Part shown: positions 7,954-15,596 of the stretch, piece after piece
How the letters are laid out: each line of letters starts with the position of its first letter
Position numbering within the stretch: position 1 is the stretch's first letter
Source of the DNA: Flagellimonas onchidii
GTDB taxonomy: Bacteria > Bacteroidota > Bacteroidia > Flavobacteriales > Flavobacteriaceae
Direction: 5' to 3'
Assembly: GCF_004804315.1 (NCBI RefSeq)
Contig: NZ_SRXX01000001.1
Span: 310,001-374,000, forward strand
DNA length: 64,000 nt
Notes under the pieces: generated by a model
The model's database searches: none
The model's input: only the letters and a program-made list of their open reading frames with translations
Told to the model about the DNA's origin: nothing
Position numbers and translations under genes: made by a program

Positions 7954-9399
7954 TTAGAACTCCCTATAAGGAGATTCTAAATACTGATTTGCTTCTTCCT
8001 CAGCAAACTTGGCATTCTGCTTATCCCAATGCAAAGTCTGATTAGGGAAACGACCCGCTATCACACCCAAAAGAATGGTTTCGGTCAATCGAGCAGCATA
8101 TTCGAAAGGAGCCGAACATTTATCCTTGCCCAAACAGGCATCAATAAATTGGTGATAGTGCTTAGGTCCTTCACTGGCATAATTTCTAACCGGTGAGCCC
8201 AAATTTTGCTTGGCAATCTCTTTGGAAATGTCCACATATTTACCTCGTACTATTTTTCGGGGTAATTGCATAAAATGGGGAAGTAACAAGCGTCCTTTTG
8301 TCCCTACGAACATAGCTCCCTGGTCTGGCAGTTGGCCATCCCCGGCAACTCCAGCATCCAGTGAAATGTCAGTTTTGGCGGTACTCTTTTTGGACTTTGA
8401 AGCACCCTTTGCCCTTGGAAGCACCAAATCTTCATGCTCAGGAGGCATTCCTGGTCCATCGTACCAAATCCACTTTAATGTTTTACCTGTGTATTCGGTC
8501 CCTGGGAATTCGTATGTAACAATATTGTTTTCTGGATATCCAAACCCGTTTGGTTCACGGCACTCATTTTTAATGGTTGTAGGAACATCCAAGTTCAACG
8601 CATTGTAAGGGGTATCAAATATATGGACTCCCATATCACCCAAAGTACCGCATCCATAATCCATCAGCTTTCTCCAGTTACCAGGGTGGTAGTATCCTTC
8701 CTTATAAGGACGCTTTGCCGAAGTACCTAACCAAAGGTTCCAATCCAGCTGTGCAGGTACAGGGTCTTCTCCTTCTGGCTCAGCACCATTATACCCCCAA
8801 GATTTTGGACTCCAAGCATGTACCGTGTGCACTTTCCCAATGATACCATCCTGTATCAACAGTGTGGCCAACATATAATCGTAGAAAGAATGTACCTGTA
8901 TGCCCATTTGCGTGACCAAACCTTTGCCCTTTGCCATTTTCTTCATGGCCCTTGATTCAGAAACATAATGGGTCAATGGCTTTTGGCAGTACACGTGCTT
9001 ATCCATTTCCATCGCCATCAAGGAGGCAGGAGCATGGGTATGGTCAGGGGTGGACACGATTACTGCATCAATATCATCGGCCATCTCATTCAACATTGTC
9101 CGGTAGTCAAAAAACACACGTGCCTTTGGGTGTTTCTTTCGAGCCGTGGACAAGTTGATTGCATCCACATCGCAAAGTGCCACTACATCCACTTGTGGGT
9201 GTGATGAAATATCATTAAGGTCTGCGGCTCCCATATTGGCCACTCCTATATGAGCTGTCCTTATCCTGTCACCTGGCTTTAGTGTTTTTAATTTTTCATT
9301 CGCACTAAGAACAGAAGGTGCGGCTAGCAATCCTAGGGCTCCCACACCGCTTTTCTTCAAAAAACTCCTCCTATCTTGATTTGATTTATTCTTACTCAT
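7954..9399 (-). CDS. Tat-exported Gfo/Idh/MocA-family oxidoreductase
   Basis: 481 aa NAD(P)-dependent or nucleotide-binding dehydrogenase. A twin-arginine signal is present (DRRSFLKKSGVGALGLLAAP at about residues 9-28), so the protein is exported folded, presumably with bound cofactor. The Rossmann part follows (RTAHIGVANMGAADL; VALCDVD; VIVSTPDHTHAP) with the family motif CQKPLTHYVSESR near residue 135. The C-terminal domain is typical of Bacteroidota members with a YCQKP and YHPGNWRKLMDYGCGTLGDMG. It is the last gene of a three-gene unit with two DUF1080 lipoproteins, which points to oxidation of sugars, possibly at C3. Confidence 0.9.
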   Translation of the reverse strand: MSKNKSNQDRRSFLKKSGVGALGLLAAPSVLSANEKLKTLKPGDRIRTAHIGVANMGAADLNDISSHPQVDVVALCDVDAINLSTARKKHPKARVFFDYRTMLNEMADDIDAVIVSTPDHTHAPASLMAMEMDKHVYCQKPLTHYVSESRAMKKMAKGKGLVTQMGIQVHSFYDYMLATLLIQDGIIGKVHTVHAWSPKSWGYNGAEPEGEDPVPAQLDWNLWLGTSAKRPYKEGYYHPGNWRKLMDYGCGTLGDMGVHIFDTPYNALNLDVPTTIKNECREPNGFGYPENNIVTYEFPGTEYTGKTLKWIWYDGPGMPPEHEDLVLPRAKGASKSKKSTAKTDISLDAGVAGDGQLPDQGAMFVGTKGRLLLPHFMQLPRKIVRGKYVDISKEIAKQNLGSPVRNYASEGPKHYHQFIDACLGKDKCSAPFEYAARLTETILLGVIAGRFPNQTLHWDKQNAKFAEEEANQYLESPYREF

Positions 9400-9415
9400 A
9401 CTATTATGTTATAAA

Positions 9416-10099
9416 TTATTTTTTTGACGGTAACTCTTTGATTCTAATATTTCTAAATCGAACAACATCCCCATGTCCCAAAAAACCAATATGTCCCACA
9501 TTTCTTTTCAGTCCTGGGTGGTCTTTCTTGTCCAATGTCCCATTTTTTACAGCTTCTTGCAAATCTGCATCAACAATTGTACTTCCATTGAGTACAATCT
9601 TGATTTTTGAACCATTGACTGTCACTTCCTGAGCATTCCATTCCCCCACAGGTTTCAAAAAACCGCGTTTAGCGGGAATTATGCCATAAACCGAACCATG
9701 ATATTGATAGGGTTGTAAATTGGCATATTTTTCAGCTGTATTGTCCAAAATCTGAAGTTCTTTCCCAACATAGGCAACATCTCCCTCCAAAGGAGCATGA
9801 ATGCCCAATCCATTGTTGGCACCAGGAGTCAATTGAAATTCGAATCTAAACACAAAATCACCATATTCTCCTTCGGTAAGTAGGTTTCCCCCACTCCCTC
9901 CCCCACTGGGGTCAACTATGATGTTTCCGTTTTCAACGCGATAGGATTGTTTGTTTCCGACCCATCCGTCCAAATTTTGGCCATTGAAGAGTTCCACAAA
10001 CCCTTCCTCTTTTTTAGCTTTTTTTTGCGCATCGCATCCAAAAAGCGCAATAAAACAGCAAAATATCCCCAGAAGGGCAATTCTTCCCATTTTAGTCAT
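9416..10099 (-). CDS. DUF1080 lipoprotein (3-keto-disaccharide hydrolase family)
   Basis: 227 aa lipoprotein with a signal peptide ending FIALFGC. The mature domain starts with the family hallmark FVELFNGQNLDGW and ends with VRFRNIRIKEL, as in PF06439. Members of this family in gut Bacteroides have been shown to hydrolyse 3-keto-glycosides. The ATG at 10099 overlaps the TAA of the preceding gene by one base (TAATG), so translation is probably coupled; an alternative ATG lies at 10090. It sits between another DUF1080 gene and the Gfo/Idh/MocA oxidoreductase gene. Confidence 0.87.
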   Translation of the reverse strand: MTKMGRIALLGIFCCFIALFGCDAQKKAKKEEGFVELFNGQNLDGWVGNKQSYRVENGNIIVDPSGGGSGGNLLTEGEYGDFVFRFEFQLTPGANNGLGIHAPLEGDVAYVGKELQILDNTAEKYANLQPYQYHGSVYGIIPAKRGFLKPVGEWNAQEVTVNGSKIKIVLNGSTIVDADLQEAVKNGTLDKKDHPGLKRNVGHIGFLGHGDVVRFRNIRIKELPSKK

Positions 10100-10887
10100 T
10101 ATAGCCTTTTGATCTTAATGTTCCTGAACCAAATGGGGCTAGAGTGGTCTTGCAACGCAATAAACCCTTTTTTGAACTTTCCATAATCCGGAGCTTCGTC
10201 CCACTTTCCAGAGTTTTTCTTTTGGTTCCATTCTTCGGACCAAGGTTCAAATTCCAACAACTTTTTACCGTTCAGCCAATGTTCCACTTTTTCTGGCGTG
10301 AAAACAATTTTGGAGGAATTCCATTCCCCAACAGGATTTAATTCTTTTTGTGAATCGTCGGCAACATGCATGGCATAATCCGCTCCTGTTCTCTGCCAAT
10401 CCTGTAACAGTTCCGGATGTTCGGCCCCGAACTGGGAGTTGTACTCTGTCAAATCGTGTATCTTGGCATAATTTTCATCATCGATCAGCTGATATTCCGG
10501 AGATACAACAGGAGGTCCCTTATAGCCTTCCTTGACATGGTAGAAGATTCCGCTATTGCCTCCCTCGGGAAGTTTCCATTCCAAATAAAGTTCAAAATTA
10601 TCGAACTCCTCCGCACCATAAAGAATATCCGTGCCGCCTTTGTAATCTTGCTCCAGTCCGAGTTCCGTATCGAATGTCAAAGTACTATCCTTAATGGTCC
10701 ATCCCGGGGGTAAAGTTTCACCATTATAAGCTCTCCAGCCTTCAGTGCTTGTCCCATCAAAAAGATAGGTCCATTCATCGGCCTTGGGAGTAGTTTCTTC
10801 GGTATTGGTTTTTTCAACTTCGGTCTTTTGCACTTTCTTACATGAACCGATAAGCACTAACGATACGAGAATCGCGATTTTCTTCAT
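10099..10887 (-). CDS. DUF1080 lipoprotein (3-keto-disaccharide hydrolase family)
   Basis: 262 aa lipoprotein; the signal peptide is short and ends VLIGSC. The DUF1080 fold is marked by YLFDGTSTEGW near residue 42, a central GNSGIFYHV motif and the terminal WFRNIKIKRL. It is longer than the second DUF1080 protein of the operon and carries inserts around the SPEYQLIDDENY region that are typical of the larger subfamily. First gene of the operon that continues with the other DUF1080 and the Gfo/Idh/MocA genes, consistent with periplasmic release and oxidation of keto-sugars. Confidence 0.87.
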   Translation of the reverse strand: MKKIAILVSLVLIGSCKKVQKTEVEKTNTEETTPKADEWTYLFDGTSTEGWRAYNGETLPPGWTIKDSTLTFDTELGLEQDYKGGTDILYGAEEFDNFELYLEWKLPEGGNSGIFYHVKEGYKGPPVVSPEYQLIDDENYAKIHDLTEYNSQFGAEHPELLQDWQRTGADYAMHVADDSQKELNPVGEWNSSKIVFTPEKVEHWLNGKKLLEFEPWSEEWNQKKNSGKWDEAPDYGKFKKGFIALQDHSSPIWFRNIKIKRL

Positions 10888-11078
10888 AATTTTTGCTGTT
10901 CAATTGGTAATAATCATAGTCATTAAAGGTAATTACATTTAATTGTTATGAAAATTTTTTTATACTATCGACACAACCTGAACCCTGAATGTTAGTTTAT
11001 TGGAAATTACCAGTAACTTGCATAAAAACCTCCCATAGTTATTCTTAATATTGATATTAAAAACTAATTTGAATTGAT

Positions 11079-11501
11079 ATGCAAGCGATTACTCCTTTTC
11101 ATGTTGCCATTCCCGTTCACAATTTAGAGGAATGCAGGCGCTTTTACAATGAGGTTTTGGGTTGTGAAGAAGGTAGAAGTAGTGACCATTGGGTTGATTT
11201 CAATTTGTTCGGACACCAATTGGTGATTCACCACAAGTCAAAAACGGAACAAGAACTGCGCACCAATCCTGTAGATGGCAAAAATGTACCGGTTCCCCAT
11301 TATGGCGTAGTGCTACCCTGGGAGACCTTTCAATCTTTTTCTGAAGCCTTAAAATCCAAGGGAGTTGATTTTATTATTGAGCCCTATATTCGGTTTGAAG
11401 GTGAAGTTGGTGAGCAGGCCACTATGTTTTTTCTAGATCCGGCAGGAAATGCACTTGAATTCAAGGCATTTAGGGATGTTGCGCAGTTGTTTGCCAAATA
11501 A
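11079..11501 (+). CDS. VOC (glyoxalase/bleomycin-resistance-like) family protein
   Basis: 140 aa protein made of one VOC module pair: [25 protein letters not shown] at the N-terminus and [16 protein letters not shown] at the C-terminus, with His10, Glu at about 130 and other His residues as potential metal ligands. Members act as dioxygenases, isomerases or glyoxalase-like lyases. It is separated by 22 bases from a third DUF1080 gene on the same strand, so a role in the same carbohydrate pathway is plausible but not proven. Confidence 0.87.
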   Translation: MQAITPFHVAIPVHNLEECRRFYNEVLGCEEGRSSDHWVDFNLFGHQLVIHHKSKTEQELRTNPVDGKNVPVPHYGVVLPWETFQSFSEALKSKGVDFIIEPYIRFEGEVGEQATMFFLDPAGNALEFKAFRDVAQLFAK

Positions 11502-11523
11502 TTCTCGACCCCAATTGTGTATT

Positions 11524-12321
11524 ATGATAAGAAACCATTTAAAGTCAACTTTCCCTTCCATTTACCTGATTACGTTGTTCCTGATTGTTAGTGGATGTAA
11601 TCCTAAAAATGAGTGGATCCAGCTTTTTAATGGTAAGGATATCAAGGATTGGACTGTAAAAATCCATCATTATGATGTTGGCGACAATTTTGGCGACACC
11701 TTCAGGGTTGAGGATGGGATTTTAAAGGTTCGTTATGACCAGTACGAAGGTGATTACAATGAACGATATGGGCATTTGTATTATAACACTCCGTATTCCA
11801 ACTATCATTTAGTAGTTGAATATCGTTTTGCCAACCCTTGGTACGATACAGCTCCAGGGTATACTATCATGAACAGTGGGGTAATGTTTCATTCGCAGGA
11901 TCCCAGAACCATGCCCAAGGAACAAGATTGGCCTATTTCCGTAGAAATGCAGTTTTTGGCAGAAGTTAAAAAAGGGGAGCCAAGACCAACCGGAAATATG
12001 TGTTCTCCGGGAACTGATGTTATCTTCGAAGGAAAAATAGACCCTCGACATTGTATATCATCCACGAGTGATACGTACCCTCCTGAAGAGTGGGTCAAAG
12101 CAGAACTTATTGTTCGCGGTGACTCCCTTATCACTCATATTATCAATGGTGAAAAAGTGCTGGAATATAGCAAACCCCAAATTGGTGGAGGAGTTGCCAA
12201 CCGATATGATGAACGTATAAAAATTGATGGCAAACCGCTGAGAGAAGGCTTCATAGCCTTGCAAAGTGAAGGTCAACCCATAGATTTTAGAAAAGTTGAG
12301 TTAAAAGTTTTGGAAAATTAA
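11524..12321 (+). CDS. DUF1080 lipoprotein (third copy)
   Basis: 265 aa lipoprotein from the ATG at 11524; the signal peptide ends LFLIVSGC. The domain begins WIQLFNGKDIKDW and ends IDFRKVELKVL, the DUF1080 pattern, with a central NSGVMFHSQDP motif. An open frame reaching upstream to 11449 overlaps the VOC gene and lacks the signal peptide at its start, so it is not preferred. It is divergently placed relative to the other two DUF1080 genes across about 190 bases of regulatory DNA, suggesting a single carbohydrate locus with two transcription units. Confidence 0.87.
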   Translation: MIRNHLKSTFPSIYLITLFLIVSGCNPKNEWIQLFNGKDIKDWTVKIHHYDVGDNFGDTFRVEDGILKVRYDQYEGDYNERYGHLYYNTPYSNYHLVVEYRFANPWYDTAPGYTIMNSGVMFHSQDPRTMPKEQDWPISVEMQFLAEVKKGEPRPTGNMCSPGTDVIFEGKIDPRHCISSTSDTYPPEEWVKAELIVRGDSLITHIINGEKVLEYSKPQIGGGVANRYDERIKIDGKPLREGFIALQSEGQPIDFRKVELKVLEN

Positions 12322-12325
12322 GCTG

Positions 12326-12943
12326 CTAGGCCAGTAGAATTCCTTTCTTTTTTACCCAGAAATAAGCAAAAATCATGTTGGGCACCCAGCATAGCCAAGC
12401 TACTATTTTATAGGCTGTCAGAAATTCTCCAAATGCTATGGTCAACAGTGGCAACCAAACCCTAAGTGTTACAGCTGCAAAGCATGCAGCATAACTGTAA
12501 ACCATCATTCCTTGATGTAACTGTATATCTTTAGAACGAATTGCTTTATAAGCCTTCAACGTAGTATAAAGCCAAATGACGCCTAAACTAATGAACCCCA
12601 CGGCCGGAATAATTCCTCCAGAAGCAAAAAAACCAATATATATTCCGCATATCCCACTTATCAATACGGCCAAGGCATAGGTTTTACCTAAGTTTCTATG
12701 CAAGTTGAGTCTTTTGTTTCTGATTTTTCTGCTAAACTGTGACCAGCCAGTCAACAGCGCTAACCCGCCAAAACTGATATGTCCATAAAATGCTAGATTC
12801 CAAGCTTGATTGGCCAATAGCTCAGTGGTTTTGCTTTGAAGCAAACCTGACTGTTCCGCCCCAAATACATACATCAATGGATAGAGACCTACCCCAATGG
12901 CTAAAAAAGCAAACACAAACCATGCTATTCTGTTTCCAATCAT
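12326..12943 (-). CDS. DUF2306 integral membrane protein
   Basis: 205 aa protein with about six hydrophobic segments (about 5-25, 45-65, 82-102, 106-126, 140-160, 175-197). The segment HISFGGLALLTGWSQFSRKIRNKRLNLHRNLGKTYALAVL is the conserved start of the DUF2306 family, where His residues in membrane helices suggest a redox or haem-related role. Function is not established. It is convergent with the third DUF1080 gene, with only four bases between the stop codons. Confidence 0.8.
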   Translation of the reverse strand: MIGNRIAWFVFAFLAIGVGLYPLMYVFGAEQSGLLQSKTTELLANQAWNLAFYGHISFGGLALLTGWSQFSRKIRNKRLNLHRNLGKTYALAVLISGICGIYIGFFASGGIIPAVGFISLGVIWLYTTLKAYKAIRSKDIQLHQGMMVYSYAACFAAVTLRVWLPLLTIAFGEFLTAYKIVAWLCWVPNMIFAYFWVKKKGILLA

Positions 12944-13066
12944 TTGGTTAGGTTGTTCAAACTAGGAACAAGTTATCGAATTATGGCCTGAAAAAGCAAG
13001 AATCCAAATGCTAAATCGTTATAAAATAGACTGAACAAGCAATTTTGCCCCTAATCTGTTTTTATT

Positions 13067-13219
13067 ATGAAAGCTGTTCTTTTATGTATTGCCGTACTAT
13101 TTTCTTTTATGGCGCTATTGGGTTGCACCAATGATGAAGGTGAAAACGATTTGGATTTTATAACTCCGGATGAGGAAGAACAAACCTCCTTTACCTCTCA
13201 GGATCTAGAGCAAGAATAA
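13067..13219 (+). CDS. Small lipoprotein, 50 aa
   Basis: A short open frame with a textbook lipoprotein signal: MKAVLLCIAVLFSFMALLGC with Cys20 followed by TNDEGEND. The mature peptide is only about 31 residues and strongly acidic (Asp/Glu-rich, ending DLEQE). It has no other in-frame extension. The gene is convergent with folD, with two bases between the stop codons. The family is unknown. The clear signal peptide and the tight packing argue that it is real despite its size. Confidence 0.7.
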   Translation: MKAVLLCIAVLFSFMALLGCTNDEGENDLDFITPDEEEQTSFTSQDLEQE

Positions 13220-13221
13220 CG

Positions 13222-14109
13222 TTAATTTTGCTGCAATTTGTGCCTTTCCCTGGCTAACAATGTATTTTGTAGTAACATGGCTATTGTCATAGGGCCAACC
13301 CCGCCTGGTACCGGGGTAATATGAGATGCTTTTTTGCTTACACCTTCGAAGTCTACATCTCCAGTAATATAGTAACCTCTTTCGCGGGTTTCATCCGGCA
13401 CCCTAGTGATACCTACATCAATGACGACCACATCCTCTTTAACCATATCGGCCTTGAGAAAATTTGGAACTCCCAACGCGGAAACAACAATATCTGCTTG
13501 AAGCGTAAGTTCCTTGATATCTTTGGTTCTACTATGGGTTAAGGTCACTGTTGAATTGGCAGCTTTGCCTTTTTGACTCATCAAAATGCTAATGGGTCTT
13601 CCCACGATATGACTTCTTCCGATAACCACTGTATGTTTTCCTTCCGTTTCGACATTATATCTGCGCAGTAATTCCATAATTCCAAAAGGAGTGGCAGGAA
13701 TGAAAGATTTCATATCCAAGGCCATTTTGCCGAAATTGGTTGGATGAAATCCATCTACGTCTTTATCTGGATCCACGGCCATCAACACTTTTAATTCATC
13801 GATATGTTTGGGCAACGGTAGCTGCACTATATAGCCATCAATATCCGGATTTGCATTTAAATCAGAAACTTGTTGAAGTAGCTCATCTTCGGTGGTATCC
13901 TCAGGTAAGTGAATCAAGGTCGATTCAAACCCTATTTTTTTACAGGAACGTACTTTGCTACCCACATAAGTTAGACTAGCGCCGTCATTACCAACCAGTA
14001 CGGCTGCCAAATGCGGAACTTTTTCGCCTCTTTCTTTCATTTGGGCCACCTCAACGGCGATTTCATCTTTAATTTGGTTCGATACTTTTTTCCCGTCGAG
14101 AATTTCCAT
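13222..14109 (-). CDS. folD: Bifunctional methylenetetrahydrofolate dehydrogenase / cyclohydrolase
   Basis: 295 aa cytoplasmic enzyme interconverting 5,10-methylene-, methenyl- and 10-formyl-tetrahydrofolate. The conserved motifs are all present: YVGSKVRSCKKIG with the catalytic Lys near residue 57, DGYIVQLPLP, DKDVDGF, GRSHIVGRPIS for NADP binding and the C-terminal TPVPGGVGPMT. Length agrees with the family. It lies 60 bases downstream of ffh on the same strand and may share its transcript. Confidence 0.97.
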   Translation of the reverse strand: MEILDGKKVSNQIKDEIAVEVAQMKERGEKVPHLAAVLVGNDGASLTYVGSKVRSCKKIGFESTLIHLPEDTTEDELLQQVSDLNANPDIDGYIVQLPLPKHIDELKVLMAVDPDKDVDGFHPTNFGKMALDMKSFIPATPFGIMELLRRYNVETEGKHTVVIGRSHIVGRPISILMSQKGKAANSTVTLTHSRTKDIKELTLQADIVVSALGVPNFLKADMVKEDVVVIDVGITRVPDETRERGYYITGDVDFEGVSKKASHITPVPGGVGPMTIAMLLQNTLLARERHKLQQN

Positions 14110-14169
14110 TTTGGTTGGTTTTGTTTTAGGTAATAGGAAAGGTTGCTGGTTATTGTAAATTGTGCATTG

Positions 14170-15498
14170 CTATCTCATATTCTGCATCATCTGCATCATT
14201 TTTTTGCCTCCACCGCCTTGCATCATCTTCATCATTTTGCTCATCTGCTCAAATTGCTTCAATAATTGATTTACCTCCTGAATGGTTCTACCACTCCCTG
14301 CTGCAATACGTTTTTTTCTACTCGCATTTAATTTGGAGGGGGTAGAGCGCTCATCTGGAGTCATGGAATGGATAATGGCTTCAATATGTTTGAAGGCGTC
14401 ATCATCGATATCCAATCCCTTTAAAGCCTTGCCAGCACCGGGAATCATGCCCATGAGATCTTTCATGTTCCCCATTTTCTTGATTTGCTGAATTTGGCTT
14501 AGGAAATCGTCGAACCCAAATCTGTTTTTGGCGATTTTCTTCTGGATCTTACGTGCCTGTTCCTCATCAAATTGCTCTTGAGCACGTTCCACAAGGGAAA
14601 CCACATCACCCATACCAAGAATCCTATCGGCCATTCTAGCAGGGTAAAAGACATCAATGGCCTCCATTTTTTCGCCGGTACCAATGAACTTAATTGGTTT
14701 ATCAACAACCGATTTAATGGAAATTGCTGCACCACCTCGAGTATCACCGTCCAATTTGGTAAGGATAACACCATCAAAATTCAAGACATCATTGAACGCC
14801 TTGGCCGTATTGACCGCATCTTGCCCGGTCATGGAATCAACCACAAACAGGGTCTCTTGTGGGCTTATGGCCTTGTGAATATTGGCTATCTCGGTCATCA
14901 TCTGCTCATCAACAGCCAAACGTCCCGCGGTATCGATTATAACCACATTATTACCATTAGCCTTTGCATGTGCTACCCCAGCCTTGGCAATCTTAACAGG
15001 GTCATTATTTTCACGATCCGAAAAGACCTCAACCCCAATCTGTTCACCGACTACGTGTAATTGGTCAATAGCTGCGGGGCGATACACATCGCAGGCTACC
15101 AACAAAGGCTTCTTTGTTTTCTTATTTTTCAGGTAATTGGCAAGCTTTCCGGAAAAAGTGGTCTTACCAGAACCTTGAAGACCTGACATCAGAATTACCG
15201 AAGGATTTCCTGAAAGATCAACTCCCTCTGCATCACCGCCCATGAGTTCGGTCAGCTCATCCTTTACAATTTTGACCATAAGCTGGCCAGGTTGTAAAGA
15301 AGTCAATACGTTCTGACCTAGGGCTTTTTCCTTAACCCTATTTGTAAATTCTTTGGCTATCTTAAAATTGACATCCGCGTCAAGCAAAGCCCTTCGAACT
15401 TCCTTGATGGTCTCTGCAACATTGATCTCGGTTATTTGCCCATGTCCCTTAAGAACGTGTAGTGCTTTATCGAGCTTTTCACTTAAATTGTCAAACAT
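14170..15498 (-). CDS. ffh: Signal recognition particle protein
   Basis: 442 aa GTPase that binds 4.5S RNA and signal peptides to target proteins to the SecYEG translocon. The N domain is followed by the G domain with G1 GLQGSGKTT at about residue 109, DTAGR, TKLDGDTRGG and the C-terminal methionine-rich M domain, which ends in a Met/Gly/Lys-rich tail (KMMKMMQGGGGKKMMQMMQ). Length matches the family. A TAAATTTG -7 box lies 25 bases upstream. Confidence 0.98.
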   Translation of the reverse strand: MFDNLSEKLDKALHVLKGHGQITEINVAETIKEVRRALLDADVNFKIAKEFTNRVKEKALGQNVLTSLQPGQLMVKIVKDELTELMGGDAEGVDLSGNPSVILMSGLQGSGKTTFSGKLANYLKNKKTKKPLLVACDVYRPAAIDQLHVVGEQIGVEVFSDRENNDPVKIAKAGVAHAKANGNNVVIIDTAGRLAVDEQMMTEIANIHKAISPQETLFVVDSMTGQDAVNTAKAFNDVLNFDGVILTKLDGDTRGGAAISIKSVVDKPIKFIGTGEKMEAIDVFYPARMADRILGMGDVVSLVERAQEQFDEEQARKIQKKIAKNRFGFDDFLSQIQQIKKMGNMKDLMGMIPGAGKALKGLDIDDDAFKHIEAIIHSMTPDERSTPSKLNASRKKRIAAGSGRTIQEVNQLLKQFEQMSKMMKMMQGGGGKKMMQMMQNMR

Positions 15499-15522
15499 CT
15501 ATATGTCATTTTAAAAGAGGGA

Positions 15523-15530
15523 CAAATTTA
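15523..15530 (-). promoter_or_regulatory. -7 promoter box of ffh (TAAATTTG)
   Basis: The complement of 15523-15530 reads TAAATTTG, an exact match to the Bacteroidota -7 consensus TAnnTTTG, 24 bases before the ffh ATG. No convincing -33 TTTG at 19 bases spacing was found, so this is a -7-only assignment. Confidence 0.55.
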
Positions 15531-15541
15531 AGAATAAAAAG

Positions 15542-15573
15542 AAAAGGACGGCTTTGGGGAGAGCCGTCCTTTT
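15542..15573 (-). terminator. Terminator of the repeat lipoprotein gene
   Basis: AAAAGGACGGCT at 15542-15553 pairs with AGCCGTCCTTTT at 15562-15573, a 12-bp stem with an 8-base loop and T-run on the minus strand. It lies just after the stop of the lipoprotein gene (15597) and before ffh on the same strand, insulating the two. Confidence 0.9.
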
Positions 15574-15596
15574 CAAAAAAGATAGGGGAAAATCGT

